A DNA stretch of 64,000 nucleotides, taken from positions 1 to 64,000 of the forward strand of contig JAFEAM010000003.1 in the NCBI GenBank assembly GCA_018266395.1. The letters run 5' to 3'. Numbering within the stretch: position 1 is the first letter of the stretch; each line of letters begins with the position of its first letter. A program made the translations under genes and the position numbers. Below, one piece after another: positions 29,280 through 36,588 of this stretch. Source of the stretch: Bacteroidota bacterium (GTDB lineage Bacteria > Bacteroidota > Bacteroidia > Cytophagales > Cyclobacteriaceae). The notes below the pieces were generated by a model. The model was given only the letters and a program-made list of their open reading frames with translations. It searched no databases and had not been told where the DNA came from.

Positions 29280-29903
29280 TTAAAGTGTAATCTCTCCGAG
29301 ACCCTGGCGCGTTATTTCAGGTTGCCCGGATGTGAAGTCTATAATGGTGGAAGGGACGATGCCGCCGGGACCACCGTCAATGACCAAATCCACCCGGTGT
29401 TTGAATCGTTCATAAATTTCTTCAGGATCTGTTGAGTACTCTTTGATGTGGTCCAGATCCTTGAGAGACGCGCTCATCAGCGGCTCACCCAAAGCGCCAA
29501 CAAGCGCGAGGGTGATGGGATGGTTGGGAACACGGATGCCCACGGTCTTCTTATTGACGCCAAGAATTTTTGGAACTTCAGTGCTTGCTTCCAGCAGGAA
29601 AGTGAACGGTCCGGGAAGGCACCGCTTAAGAATCTTGAAAGTAGGTGTGTCAATGTTCCTGGCGTATTGTGAGATATCACTGAGATCCTTGCAGATGAAA
29701 GAGAGATCAAGTTTCTGAGGTCTGATGTTCTGTAGATGACAGAGTTTTTCAACTGCTTTCCGGTCCATGAGATGACAGCCCATTCCATAGACCGTGTCGG
29801 TCGGGTAGATGATAACGCCGCTGTCGCGGAGAATTTTCACAGCCAGGTCAATCTTGCGAGGCTCAGGGTTGTGCGGATGGATCCTAAGAAATTCAGCGAT
29901 CAC
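29280..29903 (-). CDS. L-threonylcarbamoyladenylate synthase (TsaC/Sua5/YrdC family)
   Basis: A 207-aa protein with the YrdC fold. Landmarks are [15 protein letters not shown] near the N-terminus, [33 protein letters not shown] and [11 protein letters not shown]. It makes threonylcarbamoyl-AMP from threonine, bicarbonate and ATP for the t6A37 modification of ANN-decoding tRNAs. It lacks the extra Sua5 C-terminal domain. The usual KRP reads RPQKLDLS. Confidence 0.9.
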   Translation of the reverse strand: MIAEFLRIHPHNPEPRKIDLAVKILRDSGVIIYPTDTVYGMGCHLMDRKAVEKLCHLQNIRPQKLDLSFICKDLSDISQYARNIDTPTFKILKRCLPGPFTFLLEASTEVPKILGVNKKTVGIRVPNHPITLALVGALGEPLMSASLKDLDHIKEYSTDPEEIYERFKHRVDLVIDGGPGGIVPSTIIDFTSGQPEITRQGLGEITL

Positions 29904-29948
29904 TAAGGTTGAGAAAAATAGAACGAAATCTGGCTGTAAAACTAAGCC

Positions 29949-29978
29949 TTTTGATACACATGCGTTTTCTTAATTTTG
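29949..29978 (+). promoter_or_regulatory. promoter of mltG operon
   Basis: TTTTG (29949-29953) is followed after 17 bases by TAATTTTG (29971-29978), a full match to TAnnTTTG. The mltG ATG lies 20 bases downstream. Confidence 0.6.
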
Positions 29979-29998
29979 TGGCTCTTTTTTGAGAGACC

Positions 29999-31087
29999 AT
30001 GGCACCTTTATCAACCGACAAGCAAGACCAACGTCATAAGATCCGGCTGATCGCCTTCCTGGTGGGCTCGATGCTGCTGATCTCATTTACCTTTTACTTC
30101 TATCAGATTTATTATACGCCGAATATTCTTGTCGATCACGAGGATCGAATGTTGGTAATCAAGTCAGGAACAACCTACAGACAGGTGCTGGAGCAAATCC
30201 ACAAACAGGAATTTGTCAACGACATGGTGTCATTCAGTTTCCTTGCAAGGTGGAAGAGGCTGGACCGGAATATTCAGCCGGGTCGTTATATGCTGCGGCA
30301 TAATATGACGAACCCCGAAGCCATAGAAGCGCTCATGGGCGGCAAGGGAGAACCAGTGAATATCACCTTTAACAACGTGAGGGTGCGAAGCGAATTGGCG
30401 GAAAAGATCACGAAGAACATAGGCGTAACCTCAGAGGAGTTTGAAGATGCACTGGATGATTTCATCGATAACAATAAAGAGGGGTTTACAAAAGATAATA
30501 TCGTTGCGATGTTCATTCCCAACACGTACCAGGTGTACTTCAATATCCTTCCTGAAGACCTGGTTTCCAGGATGCATGAAGAATATCTGCGGTTCTGGAG
30601 TGACGAGCGCAAGTCGCTGGCAACTGCCATTGGTCTGACACCTCTTGAAGTATCCACGCTGGCCTCCATTGTTCAGGCCGAGACGGTGAAGCAGGATGAG
30701 GCCCCGGTGATTGCCGGACTTTACATCAACCGCCTGAAGCGCGACATTCCGCTGCAGGCCGACCCGACGTTGGTCTTTGCAGTGGGGGACTTCACACTGA
30801 AGCGGGTGCTTAACGAGCACAAGGAAGTGGACTCACCTTATAATACCTATCTCCACACAGGCTTGCCTCCGGGCCCCATCAATATGCCACAGATTGCCTC
30901 TTTGGAGGCCGTGCTGCACTACGACAAGAACGACTATATTTATATGTGTGCGAAAGAGGACTTCTCAGGCTACCATAACTTCACTGCCAATCTTCGTGAG
31001 CATAATCAGAATGCGGCCAAGTACCAGCGTGCACTGACCATTGAGCAACAAAAAGGCGCAGCCCTCCGCCGCGCCGGCAAGAAATAG
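29999..31087 (+). CDS. mltG: endolytic murein transglycosylase MltG
   Basis: A 362-aa inner-membrane protein with one helix (about residues 17-36), then LysM-like and YceG catalytic regions. The catalytic Glu lies in LASIVQAET (E228), followed by AGLYINRLKRDIPLQADPT and SPYNTYLHTGLPPGPI. It cuts nascent glycan strands and may end chain polymerisation. It heads a run of four close genes (thioesterase, BrkB, small protein). Confidence 0.93.
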   Translation: MAPLSTDKQDQRHKIRLIAFLVGSMLLISFTFYFYQIYYTPNILVDHEDRMLVIKSGTTYRQVLEQIHKQEFVNDMVSFSFLARWKRLDRNIQPGRYMLRHNMTNPEAIEALMGGKGEPVNITFNNVRVRSELAEKITKNIGVTSEEFEDALDDFIDNNKEGFTKDNIVAMFIPNTYQVYFNILPEDLVSRMHEEYLRFWSDERKSLATAIGLTPLEVSTLASIVQAETVKQDEAPVIAGLYINRLKRDIPLQADPTLVFAVGDFTLKRVLNEHKEVDSPYNTYLHTGLPPGPINMPQIASLEAVLHYDKNDYIYMCAKEDFSGYHNFTANLREHNQNAAKYQRALTIEQQKGAALRRAGKK

Positions 31088-31090
31088 AAA

Positions 31091-31495
31091 GTGTATACCA
31101 CGGAAACAACGATAAGAGTCCGCTACGGTGAGACCGACCAGATGCAATACGTCTATTATGGCAATTATGCCATGTACTATGAAGTGGCGCGTGTGGAAAG
31201 CCTCCGTCAGCTGGGACTGACCTACAAAGAGCTGGAGGCGATGGGCATCATTATGCCAGTGCTGGAGAATCATTCAGAGTTTTTGTTCCCTGCCGTTTAC
31301 GATGAATTACTGCGCATTGTAGTAACCATACCCGAAAAACCCGGCGTCAGGATCCGGTTTCATTACGAAATCTTCAATGAGAAAGGGCAACTGATTCACA
31401 GGGGGAGGACCTTGCTCGCTTTTGTAAACCAGAAAACAGGCAAACCATGCCGCCCGCCGGAAGCTTTTCAGAACGTGTTGAGTCCCTATTTCTAA
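31091..31495 (+). CDS. hotdog-fold acyl-CoA thioesterase, YbgC/4HBT family
   Basis: A 134-aa protein with GTG start three bases after mltG. The 4HBT active-site segment is RYGETDQMQYVYYGNYAMYYE; D16 is the expected catalytic Asp. The usual His of YHANY is Tyr here (YYGNY), as is common in Bacteroidota. It would hydrolyse acyl-CoA thioesters in the cytoplasm; true substrate unknown. YbgC associates with envelope functions in proteobacteria. Confidence 0.85.
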   Translation: MYTTETTIRVRYGETDQMQYVYYGNYAMYYEVARVESLRQLGLTYKELEAMGIIMPVLENHSEFLFPAVYDELLRIVVTIPEKPGVRIRFHYEIFNEKGQLIHRGRTLLAFVNQKTGKPCRPPEAFQNVLSPYF

Positions 31496-31505
31496 CTTTG
31501 CGCAG

Positions 31506-32510
31506 ATGCGATACCACCTGCGCAAGACCATCCTGAAGTACCGTTCTGTCCGGAAGGGCAGGCTGTGGCTCAAACGCATCCGGATCAAGGGAACCAATTA
31601 CCTTTCACTGTACCGGTTTTTCAAGATTTTCCTCAGGAATATCCAGGAGAATGAAATTGTTGACCGTTCCAATGGGGTGGCTTTCAGTTTTGTGCTCGCC
31701 GTATTTCCCACCATCATATTTCTGTTCACGCTCATTCCTTACATCGGCCAATATTTCCCGGCCATCAGCCGCGACAACATCATGGTCATGCTGGGAGACT
31801 ATCTCCCGACAAGCATGTATGAAGTGGTCGCTTCCACGGTTGTGGACATTCTCAGCAAACAGCGCGGGGGCCTGCTCACCCTGGGGTTCCTGTTCGCCTT
31901 GTTTCTGGCCACGAACGGAATGATGTCGCTCATGAGCGCTTTCAATGCCTGCTACAAGACCGTAGAGAAGCGCGGATTCTTTGAAATGAGACTGACGGCG
32001 ACAGGCCTGACGGTCTTTCTCGCCATTGTGTTGCTGTCATCCGTGGTGCTGCTGGTGCTGGGGGAAGTAGCCATACGCGAAGTATCCAAGGAAGTCGCCA
32101 ACCTGAGTCACTGGAGATTGGATAAGCTGACAATATTCGGTCTGTTCTTTCTCCGGTTTACCGTGATCTTCATCGTATTCTTTCTTGGCGTTTCATTCAT
32201 CTACTATTTCGGACCCGCTGTCCATTACAACTGGAAATTCATTTCCATCGGATCCATCTTCGCGACCCTGACCTGCCTGTTGATTTCCTACGGCTTTTCT
32301 TTTTACATCACCAACTTCGCCAGTTACAACAAGGTGTATGGATCTATCGGAGCCTTGATTGCATTCATGGTGTGGGTTCAGCTGCTCACGCTGGTACTGT
32401 TGTTTGGATATGAGATCAACGCGGCCATCCATTACGGCCAGAAGATAGATGCGATCGAGCATCATAAGCGGATGCAAAGAAGGATCAGCCAGGAATTGGT
32501 CGGAGACTAG
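31506..32510 (+). CDS. YihY/BrkB family inner-membrane protein
   Basis: A 334-aa protein with about six membrane helices (starting near residue 55 with NGVAFSFVLAVFPTIIFLFTLIPYIG). The family signature runs through TLGFLFALFLATNGMMSLMSAFNACYK and YGSIGALIAFMVWVQLLTLVLLFGYEINA. Sometimes annotated as ribonuclease BN, but that was shown to be wrong for YihY. Function remains open. It sits 10 bases after the thioesterase gene and ends one base before the next start. Confidence 0.88.
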   Translation: MRYHLRKTILKYRSVRKGRLWLKRIRIKGTNYLSLYRFFKIFLRNIQENEIVDRSNGVAFSFVLAVFPTIIFLFTLIPYIGQYFPAISRDNIMVMLGDYLPTSMYEVVASTVVDILSKQRGGLLTLGFLFALFLATNGMMSLMSAFNACYKTVEKRGFFEMRLTATGLTVFLAIVLLSSVVLLVLGEVAIREVSKEVANLSHWRLDKLTIFGLFFLRFTVIFIVFFLGVSFIYYFGPAVHYNWKFISIGSIFATLTCLLISYGFSFYITNFASYNKVYGSIGALIAFMVWVQLLTLVLLFGYEINAAIHYGQKIDAIEHHKRMQRRISQELVGD

Positions 32511-32511
32511 G

Positions 32512-32880
32512 ATGGAAAACTTGCCAGACATCAGGCTGCAGTTAAGCAGGAAGGATTTGTTCGAAACTTTCAGGAAGCAACTGGGAAAGGAGTTTGATCA
32601 GAACAACTTTCCCGGTGCTTTTGTGGAGACCCTCGACCCCAATTACGATCGTATTCATCAGGCCATTGTGGATGCGCTGGCTAGGCAAAGCAAGCAATCG
32701 GATTTCAACCTCGCGCAGTTGCTGTACAGGATCGACATCAGTGAGGCCCAGATGGCAGAATACATAGTCCATTCCAATCGCGACGATCATTTCGATGCAG
32801 TCGCGGAACTGATCATCAAGCGCGTGTTACAGAAAGTTGTGGTAAGGCAATACTACAAGAATAAGGACGGAAATGGATAA
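32512..32880 (+). CDS. small conserved hypothetical protein
   Basis: A 122-aa protein. The open frame begins inside the BrkB gene, but the Met at 32512, one base after its stop, is the natural start. It is helical and acidic, with no Cys and no membrane segment (LSRKDLFETFRKQLGKEFD; AEYIVHSNRDDHFDAVAEL). I do not recognise the family. Close linkage points to the mltG operon. Confidence 0.6.
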   Translation: MENLPDIRLQLSRKDLFETFRKQLGKEFDQNNFPGAFVETLDPNYDRIHQAIVDALARQSKQSDFNLAQLLYRIDISEAQMAEYIVHSNRDDHFDAVAELIIKRVLQKVVVRQYYKNKDGNG

Positions 32881-32928
32881 CCACGGATGACAAGGGACGC
32901 TGAACTCTTGTTGTGATAACAAAAAAAG

Positions 32929-32958
32929 AAGCGCCCCCTTCTTTCGGAGGGGGCGCTT
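32929..32958 (-). terminator. strong rho-independent terminator between convergent genes
   Basis: AAGCGCCCCC pairs with GGGGGCGCTT, with inner TTC/GGA pairs and a TTTC loop. On the minus strand the hairpin is followed by TTCTTTTTTT, so it mainly ends the 184-aa gene. It may also stop the mltG operon coming from the other side. Confidence 0.8.
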
Positions 32959-33004
32959 TAGATTCGGAATCAGATCGTCACCGCGATCTTCGATCCTGCA
33001 TCAC

Positions 33005-33559
33005 TCAGAGCACCTTCTCAAGTGAACCCGTGTTGCCGGGTTTGTCGAACGCGGTGGCGCGTATCGTCGTGCCCGCAAGTGCGGCGTTCAACGCCTTGGC
33101 GCCATAGTTCCACAGGTTGCGTGCAGAGTCACTGGTCTCCGCGTCACCTTCCTCAATGAGGGTGCCGTCGGCGCCGATGATCTCCACCTTCACGCGCGTT
33201 ACCATGAAGTCATCCTTGGCCCTGATCACAATCGGGTCGTTAACTCTCCCCCTGTAATCGATCGTAGTAATGAACTCCACTTGGGGCGCGACCAGGTAAT
33301 CTTTCAATGCCACCGCATACGCGGACTTCGTCTTTTCGGTAATGCCTTTTTCATACAAGGCCTTCGACACCGGATCCGCGTATTGCTTTTGTGCATAGAA
33401 CGACGCATCCAGGAAACGTTCCCGGGCTCTCATGGTTTTTTCCGTCTCCTGAAACCTCTGCTTTGGCCTTTCGGTCACGATCAACTGGTTGCCCACCTGG
33501 CGGAGGCTCACCCTTTTGGCATTCATGCTGCCCTTCGTCATTGTACTTAAATTTTTCAT
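33005..33559 (-). CDS. hypothetical protein, 184 aa
   Basis: No signal peptide and no membrane segment. The first 60 residues are basic and polar (SMNAKRVSLRQVGNQLIVTERPKQR), and the rest looks like a beta-rich domain (VEFITTIDYRGRVNDPIVIRAKDDFMVTRVKVEII; GADGTLIEEGDAE). It is more GC-rich than its neighbours. I cannot name a family. It ends at a strong terminator and begins near tandem repeats. A start four codons further in, at the second Met (MTKGSMNAK), is possible. Confidence 0.5.
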   Translation of the reverse strand: MKNLSTMTKGSMNAKRVSLRQVGNQLIVTERPKQRFQETEKTMRARERFLDASFYAQKQYADPVSKALYEKGITEKTKSAYAVALKDYLVAPQVEFITTIDYRGRVNDPIVIRAKDDFMVTRVKVEIIGADGTLIEEGDAETSDSARNLWNYGAKALNAALAGTTIRATAFDKPGNTGSLEKVL

Positions 33560-33660
33560 ACACTTTTTGTTTTTGTTTCACACCGCCGGCCCTGCGCTGC
33601 AGACACAAGTCGCCGCGATGCTTGGCACAAAAGTGAAACGCGCGGAATTGGCGTTGTCCC

Positions 33661-33720
33661 CAGGTTACCTCAGATGACCTCAAGTTACCTGCGATGACCT
33701 TAAGTGACCCCAAATGTCTC
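33661..33720. repeat. three tandem copies of a 20-base unit
   Basis: Copies begin CAGGTTACCTCAGATGACCT, CAAGTTACCTGCGATGACCT and TAAGTGACCCCAAATGTCTC, decaying from left to right. They lie in the 500-base gap (33560-34058) between the 184-aa gene and the ECF sigma gene. No gene is supported in that gap. Confidence 0.7.
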
Positions 33721-33789
33721 ATGGAGGAAGTATGACCCGGGGATTGTAAAGTATGGGAAGTGGTTGACAGGGTATTGCCAGGCACGGAT

Positions 33790-33917
33790 GAGGTATAGGC
33801 AAAGCCTTGCGAAGTATGGGTGAGGTATAGGCAAACCCTTGCAAAGCACGGATGAGGTATAGGCAAACCATTGCAAAGCACGGGTAAGGTATAGGCAAAC
33901 CCTTAGAAAGCACGGGC
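33790..33917. repeat. four tandem copies of a 32-base unit
   Basis: Four uninterrupted 32-base copies (33790, 33822, 33854, 33886) share the core AGGTATAGGCAAACCCTTGC then AAAGCACGG. Differences are a few substitutions per copy and no indels. The period is not a multiple of 3, so it is not a coding repeat. There are no unique spacers, so it is not CRISPR. A degenerate half copy precedes it. Confidence 0.85.
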
Positions 33918-34058
33918 AAGGAATTAGAATTTAATGACAGCGTCGTGACGGGCGTCTGAAAATCAGCGAGTTAGGATGGCAGTTCAAAAAAGTTTAAAAA
34001 GCTTGTCCGGTTTTGAGGGGGTCTTGATACTAAGGCATTAGACACACATGATTAAATT

Positions 34059-34625
34059 ATGAAACCTGGTGGTGATACGATACAGTCCGCATTTAGCCCC
34101 TCGGCTGGACCGCACGCTATTGCCATAAAGCCTGCTATGGGAACTAAACGGACAGCGGAACTTGATGCGGAACTGATCGGGCTGATTGAAACCCATCAGC
34201 GGATACTTCGCGGAATTTGCCGCGCTGCTTGTCCGCGTGCGCCGCACGACCAGGAAGACCTGTACCAGGAGATCACCATACGTGCACTGCAGGCTTATCC
34301 GTCGTTCAGGCATGAGTCGAAGTTCAGCACGTGGTTGCGCAGGGTCGCCTATAATACGGTGTCGGTGTGGAGACGCAACAAGAAACTGGAAATTGAACTG
34401 GACGAAACCGTTCACGATCTCCCGGAAGAACCACCGGAAGAAATCGACCCGGATAACAAAATCGACCGCCTGTTTGCCAGCGTGGAAATGTGGGATGGAA
34501 TCATCCTCGCTATGATCCTTGACGGTGAGGACAACGCAACCATCGCGGCTAACCTGGGAATGAAACCGGATTCGGTTAGAAAGCGCCTTGATCGATTGAA
34601 GAAAAGAATTATGAACTTATACTGA
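34059..34625 (+). CDS. ECF RNA polymerase sigma factor
   Basis: A 188-aa protein with a sigma-70 region 2 (DQEDLYQEITIRALQAYPSFRHESKFSTWLRRVAYNTV, about residues 66-105) and a region 4 helix-turn-helix (DNATIAANLGMKPDSVRKRLDRLKKR, about 158-184). The start at 34059 is tentative: Met27 (34137) is an alternative, as the first 26 residues are unlike sigma factors. Six bases separate it from a membrane protein gene that may be its regulator. Confidence 0.85.
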   Translation: MKPGGDTIQSAFSPSAGPHAIAIKPAMGTKRTAELDAELIGLIETHQRILRGICRAACPRAPHDQEDLYQEITIRALQAYPSFRHESKFSTWLRRVAYNTVSVWRRNKKLEIELDETVHDLPEEPPEEIDPDNKIDRLFASVEMWDGIILAMILDGEDNATIAANLGMKPDSVRKRLDRLKKRIMNLY

Positions 34626-34631
34626 ACGCAT

Positions 34632-35204
34632 ATGAACGCCATGGAAGATGAGGAAATCATATTCAAGAGGAAACTGGAAGCGCTGAGACATGACTGGGAT
34701 TCGCTCAAGTACAATCACCTGGGCAAAGAGAAGCTGCAACAGGTTGCGAATGAATCGCCACTCTCAAGACTTGCCAAACGATCAATAAAGGAAAACCTCG
34801 TCTTTGGAGGGAAGGTGCTTGTCACCGTGATCGTCATGATGGCATTCAATATTGTCGGAAGCGCGCATACGCCCATCGCGGCGGCCTGGGTGGCACTTCT
34901 TCTGATCGACGATTACATCGGTTTTCGATACCTCTACTTTATTCCGCAGGCAGATTCTGTGAGGACGACCTTGGAGATGATGCTCATGGCGCTGCGGCGG
35001 CTGCGGGTATTGTATGCACTCGCTCCAGTGACGATCTGGGTGCTGTTCACGGGGTTGTCGCTCTGGCATCCACTCCATGAGCGGGCCACGAATACCGCCA
35101 TTGGATTGATTCCGGTGCTGGCCTTTGTATGCTTTTTGACTTTGAGAATATGGACACGCCGGATCAAGGAGATTGAAGAAAGACTGGAATTATACAATGA
35201 ATAA
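34632..35204 (+). CDS. membrane protein, possible partner of the ECF sigma factor
   Basis: A 190-aa protein with a soluble N-terminus (about 1-50) and about four membrane helices (residues 56-75, 79-100, 115-140, 150-176). The topology resembles ECF anti-sigma proteins with a cytoplasmic N-terminal domain, but there is no zinc motif and I do not recognise it. Its place six bases after the sigma gene is the main reason to suspect control of that sigma factor. Confidence 0.55.
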   Translation: MNAMEDEEIIFKRKLEALRHDWDSLKYNHLGKEKLQQVANESPLSRLAKRSIKENLVFGGKVLVTVIVMMAFNIVGSAHTPIAAAWVALLLIDDYIGFRYLYFIPQADSVRTTLEMMLMALRRLRVLYALAPVTIWVLFTGLSLWHPLHERATNTAIGLIPVLAFVCFLTLRIWTRRIKEIEERLELYNE

Positions 35205-35225
35205 CCAACTATGATTATTAATTAA

Positions 35226-35423
35226 ATGACCAACACCATGAAACCAGAATTTACCATACGTAACTATACACAGAAGGAGATGGCATCACATTATAGCACC
35301 ACCACCAAGACATTTCGTCGCTGGCTGCACCGGGCGAAAGCGGATCTGGGTCCGAAGATCGGTAACAGTTATAGTCCGAGGCAGGTGAAGAGGATTGTCG
35401 AGGCGCTGGGTGAGCCGGAGTGA
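35226..35423 (+). CDS. small DUF4248-like helix-turn-helix protein
   Basis: A 65-aa protein. IRNYTQKEMASHYSTTTKTFRRWLHR reads as a helix-turn-helix, and SPRQVKRIVEALGEPE matches the C-terminal signature I associate with DUF4248 proteins, which occur around mobile and regulatory loci in Bacteroidota. The start may be 35226 or Met5 at 35238. It is the third gene of the sigma cluster, 21 bases after the membrane protein gene. Confidence 0.65.
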   Translation: MTNTMKPEFTIRNYTQKEMASHYSTTTKTFRRWLHRAKADLGPKIGNSYSPRQVKRIVEALGEPE

Positions 35424-35550
35424 GGGGGTTGAGTGAGGGGTGGGAGGGATAAGGACCGGGTGATAAGGCCTGGGCTTATGAGTTAGTTTCCACTAATCTG
35501 AAAATTAGCCACCGGCAGGGTACATTGGACCTCACTCGCACCCTCGACCA

Positions 35551-35583
35551 ATAAAAAGCCCCGACGATCTCGGGGCTTTTTAT
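35551..35583. terminator. bidirectional rho-independent terminator
   Basis: AAAAAGCCCCGA-CGATC-TCGGGGCTTTTT forms a 12-bp stem with T runs on both strands. It ends the sigma/DUF4248 cluster from the left and the toxin-antitoxin operon from the right. Confidence 0.85.
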
Positions 35584-35603
35584 TTAGCTGAAGGGGAGGA
35601 GGG

Positions 35604-36188
35604 TCACCTTCGCCAAAGGCTTCGGCGACTGCAATTGTTAAGAAGGTTTCCTCCAAATAAGTCTATCAGTCTTTCGGGAGCAGAATTTAGTTTGATTTGT
35701 AAACCAAAAGACGCTTTTATCGTGTCCATGGTGATGAACATTCTTCCACTTTCCAGGTTAATGAATCCAAAACTTTCATAAAATCTTTTGGCATTCTCAT
35801 TGATTGGGTCTGTCACTACTGCAAACGATGCAATTTCTGAGGATGCATGATTGGCACGTTTAAGAGCGTCAGCCAAAAGCAGTTCACCAATTCCTTGTCC
35901 TTTGAATTGTGAATCACGAGCCAACCTTCCCAACAAAGTAACAGGAAGATTCTTATAGGCCATCTTCTTTTTTAGTTTCTCAGGAAGTATCGCACGGTCA
36001 ATGCTGTATGCGGAAAAGGTGTAATATCCCTGAATCGTCCCATTGGCATCGGCGAGTACAAAGCAAAGAGTAACTTTACGTTTGATGTCCTGACCCACCT
36101 GCTTTCGCAAGTAGTCAGTCAAAGATTGTTCCTGGCAAGAAAATAAGGCCCTTTTATGCGAAGGGTCTAATGCAACTGTATGGAGCAT
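35604..36188 (-). CDS. GNAT toxin, TacT type
   Basis: A 194-aa acetyltransferase. It has LGRLARDSQFKGQGIGELLLADAL (acetyl-CoA binding) and RFYESFGF, whose Tyr is the usual catalytic residue. Known TacT toxins acetylate the amino group of charged tRNAs and halt translation. The start is immediately adjacent to the antitoxin stop. The last 10-30 residues are longer than usual; the final NCSRRSLWRR is encoded by a CTTCGCC/GGCTTCGGCG palindromic sequence, so the original C-terminus may have been replaced at the island edge. Confidence 0.88.
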   Translation of the reverse strand: MLHTVALDPSHKRALFSCQEQSLTDYLRKQVGQDIKRKVTLCFVLADANGTIQGYYTFSAYSIDRAILPEKLKKKMAYKNLPVTLLGRLARDSQFKGQGIGELLLADALKRANHASSEIASFAVVTDPINENAKRFYESFGFINLESGRMFITMDTIKASFGLQIKLNSAPERLIDLFGGNLLNNCSRRSLWRR

Positions 36189-36467
36189 CTATTTCTTCGC
36201 AATGAATTTAGCGTGCCGCTTCATCGCTGCCTTCAACCTCTCATTTGGAGCCGGGGGATTCAGGAGTGCATCAAAGAATATCTTACGATCCCGTTCAGAA
36301 GCCAGCCAGTTATTGTGCTTCTCTAAAATGGCTTCCGCTTTTTCAGATGCAGCACTGATTAGAAAGTCCGTGAGTGAACGAAATCCTCCCAGTTCAAGCG
36401 CCTCTTCAAAGGCGTTTTTCTGTTTTTGCGATATCCGAAGATCCAGCCTTGTCATTTCGGTTGCCAT
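36189..36467 (-). CDS. DUF1778 (TacA-type) antitoxin
   Basis: A 92-aa protein with a ribbon-helix-helix start (TRLDLRISQKQKNAFEEAL) and the DUF1778 middle (GFRSLTDFLISAASEKAEAIL), then a C-terminal toxin-neutralising segment (DRKIFFDALLNPPAPNERLKAAM). TacA-type proteins bind operator DNA as a complex with the toxin. Two direct repeats upstream of its start are probable operator sites. Confidence 0.92.
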   Translation of the reverse strand: MATEMTRLDLRISQKQKNAFEEALELGGFRSLTDFLISAASEKAEAILEKHNNWLASERDRKIFFDALLNPPAPNERLKAAMKRHAKFIAKK

Positions 36468-36494
36468 AAATTCTGAGTTTGTACTACGAATAAC

Positions 36495-36541
36495 GGAAAA
36501 ATGCTGTACAAGTTCATGAATTTGTGGAAAAATGCTGTACA
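36495..36541 (-). promoter_or_regulatory. operator-like direct repeats of the toxin-antitoxin operon
   Basis: GGAAAAATGCTGTACA occurs at 36495-36510 and again, identical over 16 bases, at 36526-36541. The 31-base spacing places both on the same DNA face (three turns). Each holds the palindrome TGTACA. They lie 28-74 bases upstream of the antitoxin start, where autoregulation by the TacA-TacT complex is expected. Confidence 0.6.
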
Positions 36542-36588
36542 GACCAAAAGGCGTGAAAAAAGGCCATTCTTAACCCCCTGCAAGGATT

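Noticed and set aside
33351-33881. Minus-strand frame of 176 residues over the tandem repeats
   Set aside because: It is a shadow frame across the repeats and the unknown gene; it reads repeated low-complexity peptides and has no supporting start context.
33790-33917. CRISPR array
   Set aside because: Copies are directly adjacent with no unique spacers, and no cas gene is in the window.
35595-35603. Attachment-site copy of the tRNA-Ser 3' end
   Set aside because: Only 9 bases match and the motif is simple (GGAGGAGGG), too short to call an attachment site.
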